Below are positions 47,273-54,515 of a stretch of 64,000 bases of DNA, piece after piece. Origin of the DNA: a virus; IMG/VR virus record IMGVR_UViG_3300028909_000018, positions 43,555-107,554 of that record; one strand, 5' to 3'. The position numbers and the translations under genes were made by a program. Position 1 is the stretch's first letter; each line of letters begins with the position of its first letter. The notes below the pieces were generated by a model. The model had not been told where the DNA came from. It saw only the letters and a program-made list of their open reading frames with translations, and ran no database searches.

Positions 47273-47755
47273 TTAGGCGCGGCGTTTACCGATCATGGAC
47301 TGTACGACATTTCCGATGTTCATTTCCGACGACTTGATACCAGTATGAGCAGTCGTCTTGTCACCATTTTCCTCGACGCTCACGATAAACGATGTTATGT
47401 CGTCACGCAGTCGGTGCAGGAAGGTCACCAGCGCATCATCCTTATTGGAAGCCTCATGAACCGGCGCAGGCGCGGGAGGGGCAGGTGCCGAGGCGGCGGT
47501 TTTGATTCTGGGATACGGGCTCTCGGTGGGCTGAAAATAAGGATAGGACTCTTCCATGTAGGTCTTCCCATTTTCCTTCATGTTATATGCGAGGGCGTGG
47601 TACCAGACGGAGGGAACAATTCTCCTACCATTTCTATCATCAATTCTGGCATTATTGATGGCGGCGAAGGCCTCGGATCGTGTGTGGCCTTTCTTCAGAT
47701 TTGACATAACCTTGGCAACCTGAGCAGAAATGGTTTCATTTGATTTGATATTCAT
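47273..47755 (-). CDS. hypothetical protein, 160 aa
   Basis: Start MNIKSNETISAQVAKVMSNL follows GGAGTATTTCATC. N-terminal helical domain, then an Ala/Pro linker (PAPPAPAP, about 95-105) and a helical C-terminal domain. Terminators on both sides make it a single unit. Family unknown. Confidence 0.55.
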   Translation of the reverse strand: MNIKSNETISAQVAKVMSNLKKGHTRSEAFAAINNARIDDRNGRRIVPSVWYHALAYNMKENGKTYMEESYPYFQPTESPYPRIKTAASAPAPPAPAPVHEASNKDDALVTFLHRLRDDITSFIVSVEENGDKTTAHTGIKSSEMNIGNVVQSMIGKRRA

Positions 47756-47900
47756 GATGAAATACTCCATAAGTCACGCTGAGGAAGAGACTATCTCTTC
47801 GGCGTCTTGTGTATGCCAGCATGTATATAAGATGTCAAGAAATTTTTTGTAAAGATAAGATTTTTATTGACAGGAACCTTTTGGACACATCAGAGTTGAC

Positions 47901-47931
47901 AAAAAAAAATCCCCGATTTCTCGGGGATTTT
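47901..47931 (-). terminator. rho-independent terminator after DUF932 gene
   Basis: ATCCCCGAGAAATCGGGGAT hairpin followed by nine T on the minus strand. Confidence 0.9.
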
Positions 47932-47938
47932 CAGAGAC

Positions 47939-48895
47939 TTAGGCTTTGTTGGCCATGTCAACGGCTAGGCTGAAGGCCTTCAGCTTCTTATCCTTTACCT
48001 GTCCATACCACATATTCTCGACCCGCGCTTCGTCGGTTCGGCCCATCAGGTGATCCGTGACGTAAGTGACGGCATTGAGAGCCTGCCACCAAGTTCCCGG
48101 CCCGAATTCAACACCGGGCTGATAGGCCAGAGCCTTGACGGCCAGAGTAGCATTCGAAGAGGCTTCCTTCGGCTTACGCTTGGAATTTTCCTTGACGACC
48201 TGTACCGGGAAGACTTCGTTAAAATATTCCTTGACAGTCTCTTCAGAATACCGCTTGGAACCGAGGAAAGCCGCCGCCTCACCGTATTGCTCGAATTTCT
48301 CGTTGGCGATACCCATCGTCTGCTTCGCGGCGGTGGCGTCGAAGACCACCCGATGCGAAGATTTAAAGGCGTTGTCAGAAACACCGTTGAGGGCCATCGT
48401 CAGCGTGTTGTTGCAGACGACGCGGGTAGGGGTGAACCGAACGTCAATGGACTTACCATAACGATGTGTGTTGGTGAAAAGAAGGTAGCTCTCGACACGA
48501 TCCCCACCGAAGAGGGTAAAGGACTTGTTAACCTTGGCCAGAGCCCATACATACTGACCCTCACGCAGGGAGCCAGCGGTTTCCATCGTCATGTCACCAG
48601 CATCCACAAATTCGCGGAAGAAGTCGAAGGCAACCTCGTTCTGTAAAGGCTCCCAATCGTCTCCCACCACATCCATCAGCTTGCCATCCGACATGCGACG
48701 CAGGGACTTGTTCTTCGTCACCGGACCATACTTGTCACCCATTTCACACTTTTCAACTTCCCAATCGCACTTCGCGGCGACGAGCATTTCATGAGCGGTG
48801 AGATTTCCGGCAACCTTGTAACCAAGGGAATGCCAAGGGGTTTCGCCTCCCCACTCTTTACCAACATAAGCCATCTCTTCTACCATATGTGCCAT
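47939..48895 (-). CDS. DUF932 / phage-plasmid-like protein
   Basis: Start MAHMVEEMAYVGKEWGGETP with PWHSLG follows AAGGATTTTAAA. The blocks LREGQYVWALAKVN, ESYLLFTNTHRYGKS, TPTRVVCNNTLTMAL and QALNAVTYVTDH are typical of the DUF932 (TIGR03299) family of phages and plasmids. Its role is unknown. Frames extending to 49207 are not supported. Confidence 0.85.
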   Translation of the reverse strand: MAHMVEEMAYVGKEWGGETPWHSLGYKVAGNLTAHEMLVAAKCDWEVEKCEMGDKYGPVTKNKSLRRMSDGKLMDVVGDDWEPLQNEVAFDFFREFVDAGDMTMETAGSLREGQYVWALAKVNKSFTLFGGDRVESYLLFTNTHRYGKSIDVRFTPTRVVCNNTLTMALNGVSDNAFKSSHRVVFDATAAKQTMGIANEKFEQYGEAAAFLGSKRYSEETVKEYFNEVFPVQVVKENSKRKPKEASSNATLAVKALAYQPGVEFGPGTWWQALNAVTYVTDHLMGRTDEARVENMWYGQVKDKKLKAFSLAVDMANKA

Positions 48896-48983
48896 TTTAA
48901 AATCCTTGATCTGCGGTGAAGGCCAGTCCCTCATCCATGTCCAACTTATAAATGATTTCGTTTTCGCTGTCAATGATAATTTT

Positions 48984-48991
48984 GATAAATA
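48984..48991 (+). promoter_or_regulatory. late-type promoter box
   Basis: GATAAATA on the plus strand, 19 bases before the ATG at 49011. Confidence 0.55.
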
Positions 48992-49010
48992 TTCAAAAAA
49001 GGGGAGAAAA

Positions 49011-49379
49011 ATGTTTTCACAAGAGGTTTTCGCTGGTGCTGACTTCACATACACGTCAAACGTATCGCTTTCGAACAGCGCGACATGGACGGCGAATGCC
49101 TTCCTTACGACGCTAGACCTTCTGGACGTCTTTAACGGAAATTCAGAGATTGGACTTCTGACGGCAAATCTCGCCCCTATCGTCACCAACACCCCCAACG
49201 CCACCAATTATTCCCTGACGCTGAGTGCTTCCGGTAGCCTGACGGCGCAATGGATTGCCAACTCGGTCAATATCAATGAGCGGGTATTATATCTTTTCAC
49301 AAAATTTACAAGTAATACGGGAGCCGTGCAGACTGGTAACACGGCTCTCCTTCGTGTCAAGGCGGCGGTTTTAAATTAA
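49011..49379 (+). CDS. small virion-like protein, 122 aa
   Basis: MFSQEVFAGADFTYTSNVSL and a Thr/Ser/Asn-rich beta sequence suggest a structural (decoration or fibre) protein. AAAGGGGAG precedes the ATG and a late box precedes that. It is a single plus-strand late gene and its stop overlaps the next gene tail-to-tail. Confidence 0.6.
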   Translation: MFSQEVFAGADFTYTSNVSLSNSATWTANAFLTTLDLLDVFNGNSEIGLLTANLAPIVTNTPNATNYSLTLSASGSLTAQWIANSVNINERVLYLFTKFTSNTGAVQTGNTALLRVKAAVLN

Positions 49380-49624
49380 GCCGCCTTTCGGTAATCTTCT
49401 TCCTCTTCCTCGACATTGACCACAGGCGCGGAGAATCCCGGCTTGGGTGCCAATATGAAGCGATGGGATTCAAATCCCATATTTTTCACTTCCTTCAGAC
49501 GATAAAATTCGGCTGCACCAATAAAATAATTGATAATCACTGTATATTGTGAGCCTGTCTTAAGATACATCTCCCTGCCGCGATTGTTGATACAAACAAC
49601 CACGAACCCTATTTCATTTAACAT
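49376..49624 (-). CDS. hypothetical protein, 82 aa
   Basis: ATG at 49624 lies inside the end of the upstream gene (AATGTTAAATGA). Beta-rich start (IGFVVVCINNRGREMYLKTG) and acidic tail (VEEEEEDYRK). Last gene of the MotAB-like unit. Function unknown. Confidence 0.5.
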   Translation of the reverse strand: MLNEIGFVVVCINNRGREMYLKTGSQYTVIINYFIGAAEFYRLKEVKNMGFESHRFILAPKPGFSAPVVNVEEEEEDYRKAA

Positions 49625-50126
49625 TATATTCATCCACCCCATTGTTTGTGTATGTATCTGGTTTCAGTTCGTTATTATCACCTAGCACAAATCCTCCTAT
49701 ATGAAGATGAGAAGTTTGATTTGTGTCGGCGTCACCATATTCTGTCACGTCTCCCTGAATTAAAACATCTTGAGGATGCTTGGCGAAAGCCTTATTCAAA
49801 TCATCGACCAACTTTTGATTAAATTGCGCGATGTAGAGAGTCGGATAATCTTCCATAATGAGAAGGTAAATACTCTTCTTATCAGGTGACATTTCAAAAC
49901 TTATCACCCTAGGACTGTTTTCCTTCGTAAATATGTGATGATAGAAGGGAATGTTCATAATCGGTCGGGCCGTTCCCAGAAGATCATGAATTGTGTAATA
50001 AGAGAAACCCAAAAATAAACAGTATATAAGAGCAGCCAGACCCATAAGCTTCGGTCTCACCATCAAGGATGTAATCAAAAATAGTACAGCCGTCATACCA
50101 AAGAAGACAAATGAAATTACTGTCAT
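49614..50126 (-). CDS. two-helix membrane protein of the MotAB-like cassette
   Basis: ATG overlaps the upstream stop (ATGA). Two hydrophobic segments (about 2-20 and 26-47) precede a soluble alpha/beta domain (about 65-170) that includes MSPDKKSIYLLIMEDYPTLY. No family is recognised. It is always read together with the two genes upstream by coupled junctions. Confidence 0.6.
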   Translation of the reverse strand: MTVISFVFFGMTAVLFLITSLMVRPKLMGLAALIYCLFLGFSYYTIHDLLGTARPIMNIPFYHHIFTKENSPRVISFEMSPDKKSIYLLIMEDYPTLYIAQFNQKLVDDLNKAFAKHPQDVLIQGDVTEYGDADTNQTSHLHIGGFVLGDNNELKPDTYTNNGVDEYNVK

Positions 50127-50767
50127 TGATGAGCCATCCACTTATCGTTTGAATTAATAGAACTGTCTATGATTTTACCATCCTCACCGACCCTGAAATT
50201 AAACATCGTCTTCTCTTGATTTTCTGCCGTGAATGTATGCACCCCTCTCATAGTTTTAAAACGACCATCCGAGACGCTTGCACCCTTTAGTCTGATAATC
50301 ATTGTCGCCTCGACCGTTCCATTCGGAAATTTCCCAAAGGCGGGACTTGATGCCTGTGTCTCATGGTTAGAGAAATAATAGATATTGAACGTGTATTCTC
50401 CGGGAATAATCTTGTTGGTGCATTCGATTTCCATATTTAAATGTTCAAGATTATTCTGGAAGCCGATAACGTCACGGTAAAGATCAAGTCCCCCGCCATG
50501 CATGTTGGAGAATCCGATAGGCTTTCCATCTTTGGGTGACTTACCCCAGATATCAAGATCGATATCACGATCATTCGGCCAATAAATTTCGGCACAAAGA
50601 CTACCCAGCATCACACCATCATTATTATTTTCACTGTGTGGAACCATAGAAACCACCACGAAAAGCATAAAGACGAAGGCGGCGAAGGAAACCATCACGT
50701 CGGCCAGAACATAACCAAACAGCTTTTCCTCTAGCGACTCATTAAACTTCGCGCTTAGATCGGTCAT
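50123..50767 (-). CDS. MotB/ExbD-like membrane protein with YfaP-like domain
   Basis: One N-terminal membrane helix starts with an aspartate (YVLADVMVSFAAFVFMLFVV, Asp about 23), the layout of the proton-carrying helix of MotB and ExbD. The periplasmic part contains DRDIDLDIWGKSPKDGKPIG and HGGGLDLYRDVIG, which resembles DUF2135/YfaP-type domains; a peptidoglycan-binding OmpA domain is absent. ATG overlaps the MotA-like gene by four bases. Confidence 0.6.
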   Translation of the reverse strand: MTDLSAKFNESLEEKLFGYVLADVMVSFAAFVFMLFVVVSMVPHSENNNDGVMLGSLCAEIYWPNDRDIDLDIWGKSPKDGKPIGFSNMHGGGLDLYRDVIGFQNNLEHLNMEIECTNKIIPGEYTFNIYYFSNHETQASSPAFGKFPNGTVEATMIIRLKGASVSDGRFKTMRGVHTFTAENQEKTMFNFRVGEDGKIIDSSINSNDKWMAHQ

Positions 50768-51207
50768 TCACCATTCACCAAGAAGCTGTTGAACCTCGTC
50801 CATAGAAAGGCTACGAGGCCGATCAAGGTCGTATTGAACAAAGTCAACGCGCCTGAAATCATATTTTTCAAAACGAATTGAGGGTCCGACAAGTCCTGAA
50901 GTCCCATGATCATATGCACGAAACCGATCAGGGTGCCACAGAGGCCGATGAAAAGAAACTGTCCCAAGACATAATTCAGATATCTGTTGATCTTCTTCCC
51001 GCCATATCCATAGGTTTGATCGTTTTTGAAGGTGGCGAAAATTCGTAGAAAGATGCCTGTGACGAGTAGCAACGCCAGAACGTAGGAGATGTGGGTCACA
51101 TCGTTTGTAAAGATGTAACCCACAAATCCATAAAAGTATCCAACAATGAAGAGAGCCATGATGAAGACATTAAAAAACACCAGACGAAATGTATTTGTGT
51201 ACCGCAA
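50764..51207 (-). CDS. MotA/TolQ/ExbB-like proton channel protein
   Basis: Four hydrophobic segments (about 10-30, 38-58, 82-103, 118-137). The last two, GLCGTLIGFVHMIMGL and ALTLFNTTLIGLVAFLW, match the two channel-lining helices of the MotA/TolQ/ExbB family (GTLxGF, TTxxGL). It would form a ring around the MotB-like protein encoded next and use the proton gradient. At 147 residues it is a short member. Confidence 0.7.
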   Translation of the reverse strand: MRYTNTFRLVFFNVFIMALFIVGYFYGFVGYIFTNDVTHISYVLALLLVTGIFLRIFATFKNDQTYGYGGKKINRYLNYVLGQFLFIGLCGTLIGFVHMIMGLQDLSDPQFVLKNMISGALTLFNTTLIGLVAFLWTRFNSFLVNGE

Positions 51208-51217
51208 AATAATCTCC

Positions 51218-52366
51218 TTAGTAGACCCACTTTAAGTTGCCATTGTCCCAGATAGAACGAGCCTTGTCAACGTTTGTTTGGCTTCCTGTATTCTTTTTTA
51301 GAATGTCAAGAAGGTGTTGTTTAACTTCCGTGATATTTATAGAAATTTTATCAAAGAAGGTAAAGGCGGTGGCCCGAACATAGGAATTAACCCAATCCTT
51401 ACTTTCAAGGGCGAATTCTTTACGAGTCATATTCGTGGCGTTATAATGTTCAAGCACACCAAAAATGTTGTCGGCCTGTTCATTGAAGTTGCACCAGAAT
51501 TCATATTCAAATTCTTCGAACTTCTCCCGATCAGGCTCAGTCAGAAGTACTCGGAAGTCGTCGGCCATTCCTTCCACCAGAATGGCGATGACATTCTTTT
51601 CACGCGCCAGTTCGTCCTTGGAGCGATGTAGCAGGCAATATTGATCGGCCTTGATCTTCACCATGGAGCCATCAGACCACCGCACCACGAAGCCCTCTAG
51701 GCCTTCCATAGGCTTTACAGCTTCAACTAGCTCCTGCATCGACGCGACGGTGCCGGGATATTGTTTGACGACATCAACATCAAAAGCAAGAGCAATATGA
51801 TTCATTCTTGAATATTCAAGATAGTTTCCAGATACATTATGACGAATTCCGATCAGCACAAGACGATCTTCGGGGTGAGAAATAACAATTCTATTTTGAT
51901 TTGAACACCATTCAAAGATGGGCGTCATACTCCATTCTGACATACACCAGTTGGCAAATTCTAGGTATTTTGGATTTTTCTCAACGAAAGCCTCGATCTG
52001 TGGCGTAAGAAACGTCACACCGGCCTTCGAACCCCACGTCATCTTCCCATAGGAAATCATCGTCGTCACCATCGATCCGTCCAGCTTCTCCAAGATTACA
52101 TGCGGCTTGGAGAAATCAAGATTCTCGACTAGCGTTTCAGGACGTTCATTGACGTTAAAAAACTTATGAAGGCGTCGAGCCATAATCCGACCATCTTTAT
52201 AAAAGATGATCCCACGACATTCCTTTTCGACAGCGTTATGGAAGGTGTCGGGAGTATTGACGATGTAATCGATGACGATGTAATCTTCCTTGTAATTAAC
52301 GTGGAAGTTATCATTGCCTCGGATGTGGGGCAGCACGTCGTCAATGGTCTCGATAATTGGGAACAT
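51218..52366 (-). CDS. rnlA: T4 RNA ligase 1 (RnlA)
   Basis: Motif I ILEKLDGSMVTT (Lys about 98), CRGIIFYKDG upstream, motif IIIa IFEWCSNQNRIV, motif IV EGFVVRWSDGSMVKIK and a helical C-terminal domain give T4 Rnl1. Length 382 (T4: 374). T4 Rnl1 repairs tRNA cut by host anticodon nucleases together with Pnkp, which is not in this window. Confidence 0.92.
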   Translation of the reverse strand: MFPIIETIDDVLPHIRGNDNFHVNYKEDYIVIDYIVNTPDTFHNAVEKECRGIIFYKDGRIMARRLHKFFNVNERPETLVENLDFSKPHVILEKLDGSMVTTMISYGKMTWGSKAGVTFLTPQIEAFVEKNPKYLEFANWCMSEWSMTPIFEWCSNQNRIVISHPEDRLVLIGIRHNVSGNYLEYSRMNHIALAFDVDVVKQYPGTVASMQELVEAVKPMEGLEGFVVRWSDGSMVKIKADQYCLLHRSKDELAREKNVIAILVEGMADDFRVLLTEPDREKFEEFEYEFWCNFNEQADNIFGVLEHYNATNMTRKEFALESKDWVNSYVRATAFTFFDKISINITEVKQHLLDILKKNTGSQTNVDKARSIWDNGNLKWVY

Positions 52367-52737
52367 GTGATTTCCTTAGAATTTATAGAAACTGGTTCTT
52401 CTACCCTATACGGATTATCTTCCAAGTCAAGAGATTTATCATAATTTCCTGAAACAATATCATGTTCCATCTTTTCGATGTACAAATCCAGATCATCCAA
52501 GGGACGGAAGCGAGAGGCCCTGAAGGCACATTCTCTTTTAAAATCAGGATTATAGGTGCCGGTTATGCCATGCAACGAGACTCCGAATCCTTTTTTGGGA
52601 TCATCAACGGGTGGAGTCCATATTTTACGGACTATATATCTTTTACCCTCTTCGGGAAGAGATGTATAAAATTGTGGACTTCCAATATTTTTATCATCGA
52701 CACAGACCACCGTCTGGGCAACATCATAATCTAACAT
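52129..52737 (-). CDS. conserved phage protein with abnormal 3' overlap into rnlA
   Basis: The N-terminal 120 residues look real (TVVCVDDKNIGSPQFYTSLP, then YIVRKIW, FGVSLHGITG, FRASRFRPL), a pattern frequent in phages. The frame has no stop before the rnlA start and runs on 238 bases inside rnlA, where it becomes Ser/Thr-rich and shadow-like, ending in TAG at 52129. Either the stop was lost by a small indel or the overlap is real. Confidence 0.5.
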   Translation of the reverse strand: MLDYDVAQTVVCVDDKNIGSPQFYTSLPEEGKRYIVRKIWTPPVDDPKKGFGVSLHGITGTYNPDFKRECAFRASRFRPLDDLDLYIEKMEHDIVSGNYDKSLDLEDNPYRVEEPVSINSKEITCSQLSRPLTTCCPTSEAMITSTLITRKITSSSITSSILPTPSITLSKRNVVGSSFIKMVGLWLDAFISFLTSMNVLKR

Positions 52738-52746
52738 TTCAAACCC

Positions 52747-53148
52747 TTAAATAGAATTTCTAATTTGTTGGGCCAAAGCAGGATAGGACTTTGGATGCAC
52801 CCCATCTCGACCGGGATATACCTGAACGGCCCGATCCCCATAAAGAGCAGCCACATGGCCTACCACCGAGGATGGACGACTATGGGCAGGCTTCACCCAT
52901 ATCGTGATCTGGCAATGGACGTTCCTACGGATGGCCTCCAGATTCTTCTCCAGATTTAAATTCAGAGGATCATTCGAACCGGCCGAGATGACGCAGGCAT
53001 AATGTGGACCCGACGCCGCAGCCTCATGGATGATGAAGGAACTTGGCTTACCATAAACCGCATGGATTTCTTGACAATGGAGAGACCCACCGAGGCCCTC
53101 GCGTGTGGCAATACTATCACCGATGCTGACACAATCAAAATTAATCAA
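52747..53148 (-). CDS. SGNH-type hydrolase-like protein
   Basis: TTG at 53148 follows AAGGAATAAAA and gives (M)INFDCVSIGDSIATREG. The blocks SIGDS, SAGSNDP and DGVHPKSYPALAQQI correspond to the GDS, GxND and DxxH blocks of SGNH esterases. Frames extending upstream run through tRNA-Asp. A substrate is not evident; phage members can act on polysaccharide acetyl groups. Confidence 0.65.
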   Translation of the reverse strand: MINFDCVSIGDSIATREGLGGSLHCQEIHAVYGKPSSFIIHEAAASGPHYACVISAGSNDPLNLNLEKNLEAIRRNVHCQITIWVKPAHSRPSSVVGHVAALYGDRAVQVYPGRDGVHPKSYPALAQQIRNSI

Positions 53149-53168
53149 TTTTATTCCTTTCAAGAAAA

Positions 53169-53246
53169 TGGCGGGGAGTATGGGCTTCGATCCCATGATC
53201 ACGCTTCGACAGAGCGTTGCTTTAGGCCAGACTAAGCTAAATCCCC
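53169..53246 (-). tRNA. tRNA-Asp (anticodon GUC)
   Basis: Acceptor GGGGATT/ACTCCCC with one mismatch, anticodon arm ACGCT-CTGTCGA-AGCGT, T stem ATGGG/CCCAT, G73 and encoded CCA. The T loop ATCGAAG is non-canonical. Confidence 0.88.
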
Positions 53247-53248
53247 AT

Positions 53249-53323
53249 TGGTTGACGCGATAGGACTTGAACCTATTTGGTCTCAATTATCAGTTGAGTG
53301 CCTAACCATTCGGCCACACGTCA
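53249..53323 (-). tRNA. tRNA-Ile (anticodon GAU)
   Basis: Acceptor TGACGTG/CGCGTCA, anticodon arm CTCAA-CTGATAA-TTGAG, A73 and encoded CCA. It abuts tRNA-Asp (two bases between). Confidence 0.9.
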
Positions 53324-53334
53324 TCATTAAAATT

Positions 53335-53422
53335 TGGCAGGAGCGGAGGGATTCGAACCCGTCTCGGCTATTACGCCACGGTTTTGGAGACCGTTCCGAC
53401 TCTCCAACTTCGGAGCACCCCT
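53335..53422 (-). tRNA. class II tRNA with anticodon CCA
   Basis: Acceptor AGGGGTG/CGCTCCT, D arm CCGA/TCGG, anticodon arm ACGGT-CTCCAAA-ACCGT, G73 and encoded CCA. The anticodon CCA reads the Trp codon UGG, but a long variable arm (GGC-GTAATA-GCC) is present. The anticodon arm CGGT-CT..AAA-ACCG is like that of bacterial tRNA-Ser(UGA) with only the anticodon changed. The T stem has a bulged C. Charging by SerRS or TrpRS is open. Confidence 0.82.
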
Positions 53423-53448
53423 AAAGAGTCTATTTACTAAAACAGTAA

Positions 53449-53473
53449 GGGGCCATAATAGGCCCCTTTTTTT
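53449..53473 (+). terminator. GGGGCC hairpin with T run
   Basis: GGGGCC-ATAATA-GGCCCC followed by T7 on the plus strand. On the minus strand it directly follows the gene ending at 53472, where the tract after the hairpin is TTACTGTTTT. It probably ends that minus-strand transcript and could work both ways. Confidence 0.6.
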
Positions 53474-54179
53474 AGAAAGTCAATAGGGTTGAAGCCCTAA
53501 GTTCTTTTCTTTTATGGGACGGAACAGGATGAGTACCAATAGCGATGATACGATCCACGTCGGGCTCATAAAATCCCTCGACACGGAAACCCACGGCTTC
53601 CAGATGAGCAGCCACAACTTCGATATGATCATATTGTTCCGGCATCTCACAGACCTGAAAATGAATCTTGTGAGCATCGAAGGATTTGTTCATCTTCTGG
53701 CCGATCACCATGGCCACATGCGCCGCCTGAACAGCCTGATAAATAGGATCATCGAAACGCTTATCAACGAAGATGTAGGAATAATTACGGCGCTTGTATT
53801 TGTCGAAACCATCCTCTCTTCCTGAAAGAATATTCAAAATTCGCAAGAAATTTTTGAATTCCTTGTATGCTTCTTCTGAACCGGAGAAGATCGTATCGAC
53901 ACTTTCTTGATCTTTCATTCCAAGAAGTCCATCACTCAGGGACATAGAAGCAATCCAGAGAGCCTTCTTCAGCCCTTGAAATGGATGGTTTCCATTAACC
54001 AACTTATTTTCGTTGGTAACTTCCGTAAATGCCCGACGCGCCTGACTCTGGAAGATTTCTTCCCGGTTAGTCTCGTTTGAAGTTTGAGCGAAGAAGGCCT
54101 TCAGGGCGATATGTTGAACGACGTTAACTGCCGTGGCCTTGTTGGCAATTTTTTGCCATGCTTGCGTATATGTTTTCAT
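53472..54179 (-). CDS. Pth2-like hypothetical protein, 235 aa
   Basis: A helical N-terminal domain (1-120) is followed by YIFVDKRFDDPIYQAVQAAH with VAMVIGQKM and a CEMPEQYDHIEVVAAHLEAV region, a layout that recalls peptidyl-tRNA hydrolase 2 (QAxHA motif). The match is loose. AGGAG precedes the ATG. Its place in the tRNA-rich region would suit a tRNA-linked role. Confidence 0.5.
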   Translation of the reverse strand: MKTYTQAWQKIANKATAVNVVQHIALKAFFAQTSNETNREEIFQSQARRAFTEVTNENKLVNGNHPFQGLKKALWIASMSLSDGLLGMKDQESVDTIFSGSEEAYKEFKNFLRILNILSGREDGFDKYKRRNYSYIFVDKRFDDPIYQAVQAAHVAMVIGQKMNKSFDAHKIHFQVCEMPEQYDHIEVVAAHLEAVGFRVEGFYEPDVDRIIAIGTHPVPSHKRKELRASTLLTF

Positions 54180-54292
54180 TTTTATTTCTCCTAATTTTAA
54201 TTAATGTTAAAGTTTATTGTATTCCACGTATCCGTAGGAGGATCACGTATACTTACCTAGATTTCATACTTCTTCATTCTTATTTTCCTTTC

Positions 54293-54370
54293 TGGTGCTT
54301 GTGGAGGGACTCGAACCCACAACCTAGGGATTTAGAATCCCCCGCTCTGACCAAATTGAGCTACACAAGC
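54293..54370 (-). tRNA. suppressor tRNA (anticodon CUA, reads UAG)
   Basis: Acceptor GCTTGTG/CACAAGC, D stem GCTC/GAGC, anticodon arm GGGGA-TTCTAAA-TCCCT, T arm GTGGG-TTCGAGT-CCCTC, A73 and encoded CCA. By standard numbering positions 34-36 are CUA. The stem pairs well only in this register. The body resembles phage tRNA-Arg(UCU), in which the loop would be CTTCTAA. Amino acid unknown. Confidence 0.8.
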
Positions 54371-54371
54371 A

Positions 54372-54379
54372 TATTTATC
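54372..54379 (-). promoter_or_regulatory. late-type box between tRNA-Val and the suppressor tRNA
   Basis: GATAAATA on the minus strand, one base before the suppressor tRNA. At this distance it could be a promoter only with a start inside the tRNA, so it may instead be a conserved spacer element. Confidence 0.3.
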
Positions 54380-54383
54380 AAAA

Positions 54384-54458
54384 TGGTAGCCAGTGAGAAT
54401 TTTGAAATCTCGACCTGATCCGTGTAAAGGAACTGCTCTACCTCTGAGCTAACCGGCT
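54384..54458 (-). tRNA. tRNA-Val (anticodon UAC)
   Basis: Acceptor AGCCGGT/ACTGGCT, D stem GCTC/GAGC, anticodon loop TTTACAC, A73 and encoded CCA. One mismatch in anticodon stem and one in T stem. Confidence 0.88.
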
Positions 54459-54466
54459 TCAACTTC

Positions 54467-54474
54467 TATTTATA
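54467..54474 (-). promoter_or_regulatory. late-type box overlapping early -10
   Basis: TATAAATA on the minus strand eight bases before tRNA-Val. It coincides with the -10 element of the sigma70-like promoter at 54469-54497. Confidence 0.5.
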
Positions 54475-54497
54475 TATGAAATAATAAATATTGTCAA
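54469..54497 (-). promoter_or_regulatory. sigma70-like promoter for tRNA-Val and suppressor tRNA
   Basis: TTGACA, 17-base spacer, TATAAA on the minus strand; a near-consensus promoter that would also read the downstream suppressor tRNA. Confidence 0.65.
54483..54490 (+). promoter_or_regulatory. late-type promoter box
   Basis: AATAAATA on the plus strand, 25 bases before the ATG at 54516 and inside the opposing early promoter. Confidence 0.5.
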
Positions 54498-54515
54498 CAT
54501 AAATGGGAGGGGAAG

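Noticed and set aside
47939-49207. 422-residue form of the DUF932 protein
   Set aside because: The first 104 residues run opposite the late gene at 49011 and its box; the family start is MAHMVEE at 48895.
51334-51341. TATAAATA on the minus strand within rnlA
   Set aside because: It lies inside coding sequence, far from a gene start, and is probably chance in AT-rich DNA.
52747-53286. 179-residue form of the SGNH-like protein
   Set aside because: Its first 46 codons cover tRNA-Asp; the hydrolase fold begins at the TTG at 53148 with a good ribosome site.
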